Shown one piece after another: positions 1 to 8,698 of a DNA stretch of 64,000 bases. The notes below the pieces were generated by a model. The model had not been told where the DNA came from. It did no database searches and saw nothing but the letters and a program-made list of their open reading frames with translations. The stretch is taken from contig NZ_JWMA01000029.1 of the NCBI RefSeq assembly GCF_000812465.1, forward strand, positions 62,001 to 126,000. Reading direction: 5' to 3'. Positions within the stretch are counted from its first letter, which is position 1; the number at the start of each line of letters is the position of its first letter. The translations under genes and the position numbers were made by a program. This stretch comes from Cupriavidus sp. IDO. GTDB taxonomy: Bacteria; Pseudomonadota; Gammaproteobacteria; Burkholderiales; Burkholderiaceae.

Positions 1-1
1 C

Positions 2-367
2 GGCACCCACGAATATCACCTTGGGCGCGCCCCGGATCCGCGTACCCAGCGCCACGCCTTGCGCCGGGGCTACGACCTTTCGGCCCTGCGCGCCCGCAAG
101 GTGGGCGTGCCCGACTTCGAGCGCTTTGACCTGGTGCTGGCGATGGACCGCGACAACCTGGCAGGCCTCGCAGCCCTGTGCCCCGATGCCGGCGATGACA
201 AGCTTCGCTTGCTGATGAGCTTCGCCACGCGTCACACGGTGGATGAAGTGCCTGATCCGTACTATGGCGAAGGCGACGGCTTCGAGCGCGTGCTCGACTA
301 TGTCGAAGATGCCTGCGATGGCATCGTCGACATGGTCCGGCGGCGCCTGTCCGCCAACGCAGCCTGA
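2..367 (+). CDS. Low-molecular-weight protein tyrosine phosphatase (5'-truncated by window edge)
   Basis: This is the C-terminal two-thirds or so of an LMW-PTP, a cytoplasmic enzyme that dephosphorylates tyrosines (in many Gram-negatives it regulates exopolysaccharide kinases). The frame is open from base 2 and reads GTHEYHLG...PDPRTQRHALRRGYDLSALRARKV, the conserved stretch after the P-loop. The DPYYGEGDGFERVLDYVEDAC segment near the end carries the general-acid Asp-Pro of the family. The catalytic CxxxxxR loop lies upstream of the window. An internal ATG at 59 is not the true start, because homology runs through it. The gene stops 33 bp before the next ORF on the same strand. Family assignment is from motifs; the substrate is unknown. 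Confidence 0.9.
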   Translation, partial: GTHEYHLGRAPDPRTQRHALRRGYDLSALRARKVGVPDFERFDLVLAMDRDNLAGLAALCPDAGDDKLRLLMSFATRHTVDEVPDPYYGEGDGFERVLDYVEDACDGIVDMVRRRLSANAA

Positions 368-400
368 GCGCTGCCCGCCCGATCCACCCCACGAGATTTC

Positions 401-2494
401 ATGCTTCGAACCCTGTTTCGCAAATGGCGCGAATCGCGCAATGCCAGCCTTCAACTTGACGCGATCCTCACGGCAGCCAACCCGGAGGCGCCACTGGCGG
501 AACGCAACAGCTGGCTGATCGAACTGGGTTTCTGGGTGCGGCGCGACGGGCTGCCTGGCACGGATAGTGAAGATGGCAACAGGAGCCACCCGGAGCATGT
601 CCGCATGCGCTACCTGCTGCAGGTGCTGGAGCGCAACCCGGAGTGGGCGGTGCAGTTTGCCCGCACCGTGCGCAGCATCATGCGCGAGAACGATCCCACC
701 GCGCTGCTCTGCGACACTGGTGTCGCGTCGCATCCGGGCTTCGTCGGTGAAATGATCGACCGGCTGCAGGCGCGTTTCCTGCCGCCGCCGCCGAACCGCA
801 GCGACATGGCGGCGCTGTTCGCGCAGCTGTTTGTCGGCGACAACGACGCCGAATGGGTGGAAGCGCTGGACGATGATTTGTTGTCCCGGCTGGCGCGAGT
901 GCTGCAGGCCGGCGCGCTGCCGGACGAGGGCAACGCGCGCAGCGAAGCCCCGGGCTACTGGGCGGCGCTGGACCGGACGCTGGCAGCCAGCATCGAGGTG
1001 CTGGTGAGCCAGGTGCGTGCCACCGGTCTCAGCCAGTCGATCCGCTCGCGGCTCAGGGAGCGCGTGCAGGACACGCCGTTCTTCCGCCTCGACGGCGCCA
1101 TCATGGCCTTGTGCGAGGAAGGCCTGAGCCGCAGTGACGAGGCCTTTGGCCATCGGCTCAATTATTTCCGCGCGCTGCTGGACGGCTGCCATGGCGCGGT
1201 CCAGCATGTCTATGACGATCTCGAAGAAAACGGTGTTTCGGTTGAGGTCGTATTCCAGATCGAGCGGATGAAGGTGCGCCTCGCGCGCATCGAGCTGCTG
1301 CTGGCGGCGTGGGTGGAGCCCGGCCGGCGCGGCATGCATTCGCACCTGATTGCGGAACTCATCCGCTCCACGCAGGCACGCCGCAGCGTTTCGCATCTGG
1401 CGAGCACCACCTTCGCGCAGCTCGCGCGGAAGGTGGTAGAGCGCTCGGCCGAGACCGGCGAGCACTACATCACGCGGGACCGCAAGGAGTACAGCGAGCT
1501 GATGCGCGCGGCAGCCGGCGGCGGCCTGATCACGGTGGCCACGGTCTACCTGAAGTTCATAATCTACGGCCTGCATCTCGATAAATTCATCGAGGGCCTG
1601 CTCGCGTCGTTCAACTACGCGGGCAGCTTCCTGGCCATCCATTTCGCCCACTTCACGCTGGCCACCAAGCAGCCGGCAATGACCGGGCCAGCGCTGGCGC
1701 ATCGGCTCGACGGGGCGGGGCGGCCGGAGGGCCGGGAGATCTTCGTCGACGACACCATCGCCATGATCCGCTCCAACGCGGCAGCGATTTTCGGCAATCT
1801 CGCGGTGGTATTCCCGGTCGCACTGGCGATCCAGTGGCTGGCGCACAAGCTGTTCGGCGCCAACCTGATCACGCCGGCCAAGGCGATCGCCACCATCGAG
1901 TCGTTCTCGATCCTCGGGCCAACGCCGGTCTATGCAATCTTCACCGGCGTGCTGCTGTGGCTGTCGAGCCTGATCGCCGGCTGGGCGGACAACTGGTTTG
2001 CGCTGCACCGCGTACACGACGTGATGGCCTACAACCGCCGCCTGCGCTACGTGCTCGGCACGCGCGGCGCCACGCGGCTGGCGGATTTCTGGAAACGCAA
2101 CCTGTCCGGGATCGTGGCCAACGTGTCGCTGGGCTTCCTGCTGGGGCTGGGGCCGGAAATCCTGAGCTTTGTCGGGCCGCATATGGAAGTGCGTCATGTG
2201 ACGCTTTCGACCGGATCGGTGGGAACTGCGCTCGGCGTGCTCGGATTCGATGCACTGCGTCTGCAGAGCTTGTGGCTCGCCGTCGCCGGTATTGCGCTGA
2301 TGGGCGTACTGAACGTCGCGGTGAGCTTCGCGCTGGCCTTCAATATGGCGTTGCGATCACGCAACCTGAGGCGGGTGGACCGCGCCGAGCTGAGCGCGGC
2401 TGTGCGGCGGCGCATCCTAAAGAACCCGCTGTCCCTGGTCGTGCCGCCTCGCGCGGCAGGTGCAGAGCCGGCCGCGGGCGGCCGCCGGGTTTGA
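401..2494 (+). CDS. Gcr-type 'site-specific recombinase' family membrane protein
   Basis: A 697-residue protein of the SpecificRecomb family (COG4389/PF10136), annotated in beta-proteobacteria as a site-specific recombinase after the Neisseria gcr locus. The N-terminal ~370 residues are soluble, helical and Arg/Leu/Glu-rich. The second half holds several hydrophobic segments (around 375-395, 455-475, 500-530, 565-590 and 620-650), so it is an inner-membrane protein. I see neither the catalytic Arg/His/Tyr pattern of a tyrosine recombinase nor a serine-recombinase fold, so the recombinase name rests on old genetics and should be treated with caution. It sits between the phosphatase gene and iscR, as in other Burkholderiales. 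Family call is good; function is poorly known. Confidence 0.75.
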   Translation: MLRTLFRKWRESRNASLQLDAILTAANPEAPLAERNSWLIELGFWVRRDGLPGTDSEDGNRSHPEHVRMRYLLQVLERNPEWAVQFARTVRSIMRENDPTALLCDTGVASHPGFVGEMIDRLQARFLPPPPNRSDMAALFAQLFVGDNDAEWVEALDDDLLSRLARVLQAGALPDEGNARSEAPGYWAALDRTLAASIEVLVSQVRATGLSQSIRSRLRERVQDTPFFRLDGAIMALCEEGLSRSDEAFGHRLNYFRALLDGCHGAVQHVYDDLEENGVSVEVVFQIERMKVRLARIELLLAAWVEPGRRGMHSHLIAELIRSTQARRSVSHLASTTFAQLARKVVERSAETGEHYITRDRKEYSELMRAAAGGGLITVATVYLKFIIYGLHLDKFIEGLLASFNYAGSFLAIHFAHFTLATKQPAMTGPALAHRLDGAGRPEGREIFVDDTIAMIRSNAAAIFGNLAVVFPVALAIQWLAHKLFGANLITPAKAIATIESFSILGPTPVYAIFTGVLLWLSSLIAGWADNWFALHRVHDVMAYNRRLRYVLGTRGATRLADFWKRNLSGIVANVSLGFLLGLGPEILSFVGPHMEVRHVTLSTGSVGTALGVLGFDALRLQSLWLAVAGIALMGVLNVAVSFALAFNMALRSRNLRRVDRAELSAAVRRRILKNPLSLVVPPRAAGAEPAAGGRRV

Positions 2495-2509
2495 TGCGCT
2501 GCGGGAGGG

Positions 2510-2563
2510 GTAGTTGACTGAATTAGTCGGGTACCTTTATACTTGACGGAAACGATCAAGTAT
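2510..2563 (+). promoter_or_regulatory. iscR promoter overlapped by two IscR type-1 binding sites
   Basis: Two 25-bp sites lie with centres 29 bp apart. Site A (2510-2534) has the core TTGACTG-AAT-TAGTCGGGTA, fitting the E. coli IscR type-1 consensus YYGACTRwwwYAGTCRRSTA at every core position. Site B (2539-2563) is bounded by a perfect 8-bp inverted repeat, ATACTTGA/TCAAGTAT. A sigma70 promoter runs through them: -35 TTGACT at 2514-2519, a 17-bp spacer, and -10 TTATAC at 2537-2542. [2Fe-2S]-IscR bound here would occlude both promoter elements, the classic autorepression arrangement. Motif match is read directly; occupancy is inferred. Confidence 0.85.
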
Positions 2564-2575
2564 TAGCCCTGCATC

Positions 2576-3130
2576 ATGAGACTGACCACCAAAGGCCGCT
2601 TTGCGGTGACCGCAATGATCGACCTGGCGATGCGCCAGGATCAGGGACCTGTCACGCTCGCCGGCATCAGCCAGCGGCAGAAGATCTCGCTGTCGTACCT
2701 GGAACAGCTGTTTGGCAAGCTGCGCCGGCACGAGATCGTCGAAAGCGTGCGCGGCCCGGGTGGCGGATACAGCCTCGCGCGCAAGGCCGAGGACGTCACG
2801 GTGGCGGACATCATCATCGCCGTCGACGAGCCGCTCGATGCTACCCAGTGCGGTGGAAAGGGCAATTGTAACGGAGATGACGGCTCCGGGCGCTGCATGA
2901 CCCACGAACTGTGGGCCACGCTGAACCAGAAGATGGTCGAGTATCTCGACTCCGTCTCCCTCAAGAACCTGGTCGACCAGCAGCGCGCCAGGCAGCCTGC
3001 GGTGCTGCATGACATGCGCGAAGACGCCGCGCAGCAGGTCGCCGCCGCCGTGCGCGGCAAGGCCGACAAGGAAGAAAAGCCGGTCCGGGCGAGGGTAGTG
3101 AATTCAGTTTTCAGCCTGGCGCAGTCCTGA
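2576..3130 (+). CDS. iscR: Fe-S cluster assembly transcriptional regulator IscR
   Basis: A 184-residue Rrf2-family regulator that senses Fe-S status by carrying a [2Fe-2S] cluster and represses the isc operon. The N-terminal winged helix is clear (MRLTTKGRFAVTAMIDLA at the start, then SLSYLEQLFGKLRRHEIV and the RGPGGGYSLAR wing at about 59-69). Cluster ligands are Cys92, Cys98, Cys107 and His110. The second-to-third Cys gap is eight residues rather than five as in E. coli, so the loop is three residues longer. The C-terminal 50 residues are charged and probably disordered. First gene of the isc operon; iscS starts 67 bp downstream. Autoregulation is supported by the two operators directly upstream. 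Confidence 0.97.
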   Translation: MRLTTKGRFAVTAMIDLAMRQDQGPVTLAGISQRQKISLSYLEQLFGKLRRHEIVESVRGPGGGYSLARKAEDVTVADIIIAVDEPLDATQCGGKGNCNGDDGSGRCMTHELWATLNQKMVEYLDSVSLKNLVDQQRARQPAVLHDMREDAAQQVAAAVRGKADKEEKPVRARVVNSVFSLAQS

Positions 3131-3197
3131 CGCGGCAGGCAACGGCAGCAAAGTACAGAACAGCGTAATCAGCGGTCCCTAAAAGGCAGTCATAACG

Positions 3198-4415
3198 ATG
3201 AGCACCCCACATTTCCCCATCTACATGGATTACTCGGCCACCACGCCGGTGGACCCGCGCGTGGCGGACAAGATGATTCCGTACCTGCGCGAGCAGTTCG
3301 GCAACCCCGCCTCGCGCAGCCACGCGTACGGCTGGGAAGCGGAGCGCGCGGTGGAAGAAGCGCGTGAGCAGGTGGCCGCACTGGTCGGCGCCGACCCGCG
3401 CGAAATCGTGTGGACATCGGGCGCGACCGAGTCGAACAACCTGGCGATCAAGGGCGCCGCGAACTTCTATTCGGGCAAGGGCAAGCACATCATCACCGTG
3501 AAGACCGAGCACAAGGCCGTGCTCGACACCACGCGTGAGCTGGAGCGCCAGGGCTTCGAGGTGACCTACCTGGACGTGCAGGAAAACGGCCTGATCGACA
3601 TGGAAGTGTTCAAGGCGGCGATCCGCCCGGACACCATCCTGGTGTCGGTGATGCTGGTCAACAACGAGATCGGCGTGATCCAGGACGTGGAGCAGATCGG
3701 CGAGATCTGCCGTGCCAAGGGCATCATCTTCCACTGCGACGCCGCGCAGGCGACCGGCAAGGTGGCGATCGACCTGAACAAGCTGAAGTGCGACCTGATG
3801 TCGTTCTCGGCCCACAAGACCTATGGCCCGAAGGGTATCGGCGCGCTGTACGTGCGCCGCAAGCCGCGCGTGCGCATCGAAGCGCAGATGCACGGCGGCG
3901 GCCATGAGCGCGGCATGCGCTCGGGCACGCTAGCCACGCACCAGATCGTCGGCATGGGCGAAGCCTTCCGCATCGCCCGCGAGGAAATGGCGACCGAGAA
4001 CGAACGCATCCGCATGCTGCGCGACCGCCTGTGGCGCGGCCTGTCGGGCATGGAAGAGGTGTACCTGAACGGCGATATGGAACGCCGCGTGCCGCACAAC
4101 CTGAACGTCAGCTTCAACTTCGTCGAAGGCGAGTCGCTGATCATGGCGATCAAGGACGTGGCGGTATCGTCGGGCTCGGCCTGCACCTCCGCATCGCTGG
4201 AGCCGTCATACGTGCTGCGCGCCCTCGGCCGCAACGACGAATTGGCGCACAGCTCGATCCGCTTCACGGTCGGCCGCTTCACTACCGAAGAAGAAATCGA
4301 CTACACCGTTGAACTGCTCAAGGGCAAGATCGGCAAGCTGCGCGATCTGTCGCCGCTGTGGGAAATGTTCAAGGACGGCGTCGACCTGAATTCGATCCAG
4401 TGGGCCGCGCACTGA
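3198..4415 (+). CDS. iscS: Cysteine desulfurase IscS
   Basis: A 405-residue PLP-dependent class-V aminotransferase-fold enzyme that converts L-cysteine to alanine and passes persulfide sulfur to IscU (and to tRNA thiolation and other acceptors). Visible residues: His105 in the TEHKA motif, the PLP-binding Lys207 in [12 protein letters not shown], and the persulfide-bearing Cys329 in [10 protein letters not shown], each one residue later than in E. coli. Length matches the group I IscS family. Cytoplasmic homodimer. It follows iscR and is followed after 64 bp by iscU in one operon. A good purine-rich ribosome site is not obvious, but the ATG at 3198 matches the family N-terminus ([16 protein letters not shown]). 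Confidence 0.98.
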   Translation: MSTPHFPIYMDYSATTPVDPRVADKMIPYLREQFGNPASRSHAYGWEAERAVEEAREQVAALVGADPREIVWTSGATESNNLAIKGAANFYSGKGKHIITVKTEHKAVLDTTRELERQGFEVTYLDVQENGLIDMEVFKAAIRPDTILVSVMLVNNEIGVIQDVEQIGEICRAKGIIFHCDAAQATGKVAIDLNKLKCDLMSFSAHKTYGPKGIGALYVRRKPRVRIEAQMHGGGHERGMRSGTLATHQIVGMGEAFRIAREEMATENERIRMLRDRLWRGLSGMEEVYLNGDMERRVPHNLNVSFNFVEGESLIMAIKDVAVSSGSACTSASLEPSYVLRALGRNDELAHSSIRFTVGRFTTEEEIDYTVELLKGKIGKLRDLSPLWEMFKDGVDLNSIQWAAH

Positions 4416-4479
4416 GCGTCGGCACGTCAGTCAGAAAAAACAGCAAGACCCCATACGAGATACGTTAGAGGTAGCCAAA

Positions 4480-4884
4480 ATGTCATACAGCACGAAGGTT
4501 CTCGACCACTATGAAAACCCCCGCAACGTCGGTTCGTTCGACAAGAATGACGACGCCGTGGGCACCGGCATGGTCGGCGCGCCGGCTTGCGGCGACGTGA
4601 TGAAGCTCCAGATCAAGGTGAACGAAGCAGGCGTGATCGAAGACGCCAAGTTCAAGACCTATGGTTGCGGCTCGGCCATCGCCTCGTCCTCGCTCGTCAC
4701 CGAATGGGTGAAGGGCAAGACCGTTGATCAGGCGCTGGACATCAAGAACACGCAGATCGCCGAAGAACTGGCGCTGCCGCCCGTGAAGATCCACTGCTCG
4801 ATCCTTGCCGAGGACGCCATCAAGGCGGCCGTCGAAGACTACAAGAAGAAGCACCCCGCTGCGGCCGATCAGAAGGCTGCCTGA
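4480..4884 (+). CDS. iscU: Fe-S cluster scaffold protein IscU
   Basis: A 134-residue scaffold on which IscS-derived sulfur and iron are assembled into [2Fe-2S] clusters. The three conserved cysteines are Cys37 (GAPACGD), Cys63 (YGCGSA) and Cys106 (KIHCS). Asp39, which governs cluster release, is present. The LPPVK sequence at residues 99-103 is the recognition motif for the HscA chaperone encoded downstream. Length is close to E. coli IscU (128) with a short Lys/Ala-rich C-terminal extension. It lies between iscS and iscA in the operon. Confidence 0.98.
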   Translation: MSYSTKVLDHYENPRNVGSFDKNDDAVGTGMVGAPACGDVMKLQIKVNEAGVIEDAKFKTYGCGSAIASSSLVTEWVKGKTVDQALDIKNTQIAEELALPPVKIHCSILAEDAIKAAVEDYKKKHPAAADQKAA

Positions 4885-4923
4885 GCTTCTTGTTGAGTAT
4901 TTGAAAGAAGGGAAGACGCAACG

Positions 4924-5244
4924 ATGATCACGATGACCGAGAAGGCGGCAAAGCACGTCGCCCGCTACCTGGAACGTCGCGGCAAGGGCCTGGGCCTGCG
5001 CCTCGGGGTCAAGACCACCGGCTGCTCCGGGCTGGCCTACAAGCTGGAATATGTCGATGACCTGCTGCCCGAAGACAGCGTGTTCGAGTCGCATGGCATC
5101 AAGGTGATTGTCGACGCGAAGAGCCTGCCGTACATCGACGGCACCGAACTCGACTTTGCGCGCGAAGGGCTGAACGAGGGTTTCCGCTTCAACAACCCGA
5201 ACGTCAAGGACGAGTGCGGCTGCGGCGAGTCCTTCACGGTCTGA
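4924..5244 (+). CDS. iscA: A-type Fe-S carrier protein IscA
   Basis: A 106-residue HesB/IscA-family protein that carries iron or Fe-S clusters from the scaffold to target apoproteins. The three invariant cysteines are Cys34 (TTGCSGL), Cys98 and Cys100 (ECGCGESF), one residue earlier than in E. coli IscA. The ribosome site GAAAGAAGGG precedes the ATG at 4924. It starts 39 bp after iscU and is followed by a small DUF3565 gene before hscB. Confidence 0.97.
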   Translation: MITMTEKAAKHVARYLERRGKGLGLRLGVKTTGCSGLAYKLEYVDDLLPEDSVFESHGIKVIVDAKSLPYIDGTELDFAREGLNEGFRFNNPNVKDECGCGESFTV

Positions 5245-5265
5245 GCGCTGCATCGCGGAGTTGCG

Positions 5266-5487
5266 ATGGAGCGCAGCATTGTCGGGTTCCATCGGGACGA
5301 GGAAGGCCACTGGGTGGCTGAACTCGATTGCGGTCACGGCCAGCACATGCGGCACGACCCGCCCTGGCAGTCGCGGCCATGGACGGTCACGGTGCAGGGC
5401 AGGGCCGCAAAACTCGGCGCGAAGGTGAACTGCCTGAAGTGCGATCGCCACGAGCCGCCCGCCGAATGGGCGCAAGTGTGCGGCTGA
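5266..5487 (+). CDS. DUF3565 small Cys/His protein inside the isc operon
   Basis: A 73-residue protein of the DUF3565 family. It is acidic/aromatic and contains [16 protein letters not shown] near residues 20-35 and a VNCLKCD motif near 55-60, so there are three Cys and several His in a pattern that could hold a metal. The function is not known. It starts 21 bp after iscA with GGAGTTGCG as a plausible ribosome site, and lies 64 bp before hscB in the same direction, so it is very probably co-transcribed with the Fe-S assembly genes. The E. coli isc operon has no such gene. A role in Fe-S assembly is only suggested by location. Confidence 0.8.
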   Translation: MERSIVGFHRDEEGHWVAELDCGHGQHMRHDPPWQSRPWTVTVQGRAAKLGAKVNCLKCDRHEPPAEWAQVCG

Positions 5488-5551
5488 CGGTGACGGGCAG
5501 GCTGGATGGACGAAGGGGCGGCGCGGCCGCTCCTTTTTGTTGGGGAAGCTG

Positions 5552-6070
5552 TTGAAAGACGATTTTTTTGCGCTGTTCGGCCTGCCGGTGCAGTTCGGCG
5601 TCGACGAGGCGGCCCTGGATGCCGCGTATCGGACCGTGCAGTCGCAGGCGCATCCGGACCGCTTTGCGAACGCAGGGGACGCGGAGCGCCGCGTCGCGAT
5701 GCAGTGGGCGGCACACGCCAACGAGGCCTATCGCACCCTGCGACAGCCGCTCAAGCGCGCCATCTACCTGCTGGGCTTGCGCGGGGTGGATGTCCAGGCC
5801 GAGAACAATACGGCCATGGCCCCAGCGTTCCTGATGCAGCAGATGGAGTGGCGCGAAGCGCTGCAGGAGGCTGTGGAAGAGCGCGCGGTGGGCCGGCTTG
5901 ACAGCCTGCTGCGCGACCTGCGCCAGGAAAAACGTGAACGCCACGAGGCATTGGGCGCGCTGCTGGATGCGGGCGACAACGAAGCCGCCGGCGGCGCAGT
6001 ACGGCAGCTGATGTTCATCGAGAAAATCGAACACGACACCAGCGAAGCCATCGACCGGCTCGAAGGGTAG
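5552..6070 (+). CDS. hscB: Fe-S protein assembly co-chaperone HscB
   Basis: A J-domain co-chaperone (172 residues from this start) that delivers IscU to HscA and stimulates its ATPase. The J domain covers roughly residues 1-75 with the HPD motif at 34-36 (QAHPDRFA). The C-terminal three-helix part (from about 85: [13 protein letters not shown]...) binds IscU. No ATG is available in the right place. I chose TTG at 5552 because GGGGAAG lies just upstream and the resulting N-terminus ([14 protein letters not shown]) aligns with the E. coli start. TTG codons at 5537 and 5540 are alternatives that add a few residues. Confidence 0.95.
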   Translation: MKDDFFALFGLPVQFGVDEAALDAAYRTVQSQAHPDRFANAGDAERRVAMQWAAHANEAYRTLRQPLKRAIYLLGLRGVDVQAENNTAMAPAFLMQQMEWREALQEAVEERAVGRLDSLLRDLRQEKRERHEALGALLDAGDNEAAGGAVRQLMFIEKIEHDTSEAIDRLEG

Positions 6071-6172
6071 AGCTATCAGGCGCGATCGGCCGGGTCATGA
6101 CACAATGGCGCCCCGGCGCGAACCCGCCTGAGCAGCGGTAGTTTTTGCCGCACGAGAAAGCGAAGAATCATC

Positions 6173-8038
6173 ATGGCACTGCTCCAGATTTCCGAACCCG
6201 GCATGTCGCCGGCGCCCCACCAACGCCGCCTGGCTGTCGGCATCGACCTCGGCACCACCAACTCGCTGGTGGCCGCGGTCCGCAGCAGCATTCCCGAAGT
6301 CCTGGCAGACGAACGCGGCCGTGCGCTGCTGCCGTCGGTCGTGCGCTACCTGGCCGACCGCACCGCGCATATCGGCTATCGCGCCCAGGACGAAGCCGTG
6401 CGCGACCCCAAGAACACCATCGTCTCCGTCAAGCGCTTCATGGGCCGCGGCCTGCGTGACGTGGCGAACATCGAGCACAGCCCCTACGACTTCGTTGACG
6501 CGCCCGGCATGGTGCAGATCAAGACCGTGGCCGGCGTAAAGAGCCCGGTGGAAGTCTCGGCGGAAATTCTCGCCACGCTGCGCCAGCGCGCCGAGGACTC
6601 GCTCGGTGACGACCTGGTTGGCGCGGTGATCACCGTGCCAGCTTATTTCGACGAGGCACAGCGCCAGGCGACCAAGGACGCCGCGCGGCTGGCCGGACTG
6701 GAAGTGCTGCGCCTGCTCAACGAGCCGACCGCTGCCGCCATTGCCTACGGGCTCGACAACGCGTCCGAGGGCACCTACGCCGTCTACGACCTGGGCGGTG
6801 GCACCTTTGACATTTCAGTGCTGAAGCTTACGCGCGGCGTGTTCGAAGTGCTGGCCACGGGCGGCGATTCCGCGCTTGGCGGCGACGATTTCGACCAGCG
6901 CGTGCTGTGCTGGATCGTGGAGCAGGCCGGCCTGCAGCCGCTGTCTGCGCAGGACACCCGCCTGCTGATGGTGCGTGCGCGCGCCGCCAAGGAAGCGCTT
7001 TCGGAAGCCGACAGCACCGTAATCGATGCCGTGCTCGATTCCGGCGAGATCGTGCACCTGACGCTGACCGATGAAACGTTCGAGCAGATCACCACTCACC
7101 TCGTGCAGAAGACCATGGCGCCGGTGCGCAAGGCGCTGCGCGATGCCGGCGTGACCACGGACGAAGTCAAGGGCGTGGTGCTGGTCGGTGGCGCCACGCG
7201 CATGCCGTCGATCCGCAAGGCCGTGGGCGATTTCTTCGGCCAGACGCCGCTGACGAATCTCGATCCGGACCGCGTGGTGGCGCTGGGCGCGGCCATGCAG
7301 GCCAACCTGCTGGCCGGCAACCATGCGCCGGGCGAAGACTGGCTGCTGCTCGACGTGATCCCGCTCTCGCTGGGCGTGGAAACCATGGGCGGCCTGGTGG
7401 AGAAGATCGTTCCGCGCAACAGCACCATCCCCGTGGCGCGCGCGCAGGAATTCACCACCTTCAAGGATGGCCAGACCGCCATGGCGATCCACGTGCTGCA
7501 GGGCGAGCGCGAACTGGCGAGCGATTGCCGCTCGCTGGCGCGCTTCGAGCTGCGCGGCATTCCGCCGATGGTGGCCGGCGCGGCACGCATTCGCGTGACC
7601 TATCAGGTCGACGCCGACGGGCTGCTGTCGGTGACGGCGCGCGAGACGCATTCCGGCGTGGAATCGTCGGTCACGGTTAAGCCGTCGTACGGGCTGGCCG
7701 ATGACGAGATCGCACGCATGCTGCAGGACAGCTTCCGCGAGGCCGAGCACGACATGAAGAGCCGTGCGCTGGCCGAAGAGCGCGTCGAGGCCGACCGGCT
7801 GGTCGAGGCCACCATGCGCGCGCTGGAAACGGATGGCGACCTGCTGTCCGCCGACGAGCGTGCCGCGGTGGAAGCATTGATGGCGTCGGTGCGCGAGATC
7901 GCCACCGGCGAAGACCATCGCGCGATCCACGCCGCCGTGGAGAAGCTCTCGCACGGCACCGACGAATTTGCCGCCCGCCGCATGGACCGCTCGATCAAGA
8001 GCGCGCTGGCCGGGCGCAAGGTGCAGGAACTGGGCTGA
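6173..8038 (+). CDS. hscA: Fe-S protein assembly chaperone HscA (Hsp70 type)
   Basis: A 621-residue specialised Hsp70 that binds the LPPVK motif of IscU in an ATP-dependent cycle and promotes cluster transfer. The nucleotide-binding domain starts with [12 protein letters not shown] (about residue 23), with phosphate-2 and adenosine motifs [12 protein letters not shown] and [13 protein letters not shown] further on. The substrate-binding domain starts near residue 390 and a short helical lid follows. The length and the N-terminal extension before GIDLG are typical of HscA rather than DnaK. It is 102 bp downstream of hscB and 43 bp upstream of fdx. Confidence 0.97.
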   Translation: MALLQISEPGMSPAPHQRRLAVGIDLGTTNSLVAAVRSSIPEVLADERGRALLPSVVRYLADRTAHIGYRAQDEAVRDPKNTIVSVKRFMGRGLRDVANIEHSPYDFVDAPGMVQIKTVAGVKSPVEVSAEILATLRQRAEDSLGDDLVGAVITVPAYFDEAQRQATKDAARLAGLEVLRLLNEPTAAAIAYGLDNASEGTYAVYDLGGGTFDISVLKLTRGVFEVLATGGDSALGGDDFDQRVLCWIVEQAGLQPLSAQDTRLLMVRARAAKEALSEADSTVIDAVLDSGEIVHLTLTDETFEQITTHLVQKTMAPVRKALRDAGVTTDEVKGVVLVGGATRMPSIRKAVGDFFGQTPLTNLDPDRVVALGAAMQANLLAGNHAPGEDWLLLDVIPLSLGVETMGGLVEKIVPRNSTIPVARAQEFTTFKDGQTAMAIHVLQGERELASDCRSLARFELRGIPPMVAGAARIRVTYQVDADGLLSVTARETHSGVESSVTVKPSYGLADDEIARMLQDSFREAEHDMKSRALAEERVEADRLVEATMRALETDGDLLSADERAAVEALMASVREIATGEDHRAIHAAVEKLSHGTDEFAARRMDRSIKSALAGRKVQELG

Positions 8039-8081
8039 TCACCGGGCCGCGCACCGTATTGCATAGATATCAGGACACCAC

Positions 8082-8420
8082 ATGCCACAGATCATCGTTT
8101 TGCCCCATGTCGAGTACTGCCCCGAAGGGACAGTGATCGAAGCCAAAAAGGGCGTCAGCGTCTGCGATACCTTGCTTGCCAACGGTATCGACATCGAGCA
8201 CGCCTGCGAGAAATCGTGCGCCTGCACGACCTGCCACGTGATCGTGCGCGAGGGCTTCGATTCGCTCAACGAGGCCGAAGAAAAGGAAGAAGACCTGCTC
8301 GACAAGGCCTGGGGGCTGGAGCCCAATTCGCGGCTTTCGTGCCAGGCCATCGTTGCCGACGAAGACCTGACCATCGAGATTCCCAAGTACACGATCAACC
8401 ACGCCAAGGAAGGCCACTGA
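8082..8420 (+). CDS. fdx: ISC-type [2Fe-2S] ferredoxin
   Basis: A 112-residue adrenodoxin-type ferredoxin that supplies electrons for cluster assembly by the ISC machinery. The [2Fe-2S] ligands are Cys42, Cys48, Cys51 and Cys87 (CEKSCACTTC and RLSCQA), the same numbering as in E. coli Fdx, plus a non-ligand Cys46. The acidic EAEEKEEDLLD stretch is the usual partner-docking surface. It follows hscA and precedes iscX in the operon. Confidence 0.97.
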   Translation: MPQIIVLPHVEYCPEGTVIEAKKGVSVCDTLLANGIDIEHACEKSCACTTCHVIVREGFDSLNEAEEKEEDLLDKAWGLEPNSRLSCQAIVADEDLTIEIPKYTINHAKEGH

Positions 8421-8461
8421 GCGCAAGCAGCGCCGGTAGAACCAGCAGCGGAGAAGAACTC

Positions 8462-8656
8462 ATGAAGTGGACCGACACCTACGCCATTGCGGCAGCCCTG
8501 TACGACAAATACCCGGACGTGGATCCGATGGGCGTGCGCTTTACCGACCTGCGCCGCTGGGTGCTGGAACTCGACGGCTTTGCCGACGTGCCGGAGCGGT
8601 CCGGCGAGAAGATCCTCGAAGCGATCCAGGCTGCCTGGATCGAAGAAGCGCAGTAA
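8462..8656 (+). CDS. iscX: Fe-S assembly protein IscX
   Basis: A 64-residue acidic protein of the IscX/YfhJ family. It binds IscS at the site used by frataxin and can bind iron, and is thought to modulate desulfurase activity. The sequence MKWTDTYAIAAALYDKYPDVDP with the later FTDLRRWVLELDGF is the family signature. ATG at 8462 is preceded by GGAGAAG. It is the last isc gene, ending 10 bp before a strong terminator hairpin. Confidence 0.95.
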   Translation: MKWTDTYAIAAALYDKYPDVDPMGVRFTDLRRWVLELDGFADVPERSGEKILEAIQAAWIEEAQ

Positions 8657-8666
8657 GCAAGCCATG

Positions 8667-8698
8667 AAACAGGCCGGCTCCGCCGGCCTGTTTGTTTT
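8667..8698 (+). terminator. Rho-independent terminator of the isc operon
   Basis: A perfect 12-bp stem, 8667-8678 pairing with 8682-8693 (AAACAGGCCGGC/GCCGGCCTGTTT), has a 3-nt loop and is followed by GTTTTC. It lies 10 bp after iscX and immediately before the stop of the convergent beta-barrel gene. The A-rich left flank means it could also serve the minus-strand gene. Confidence 0.9.
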
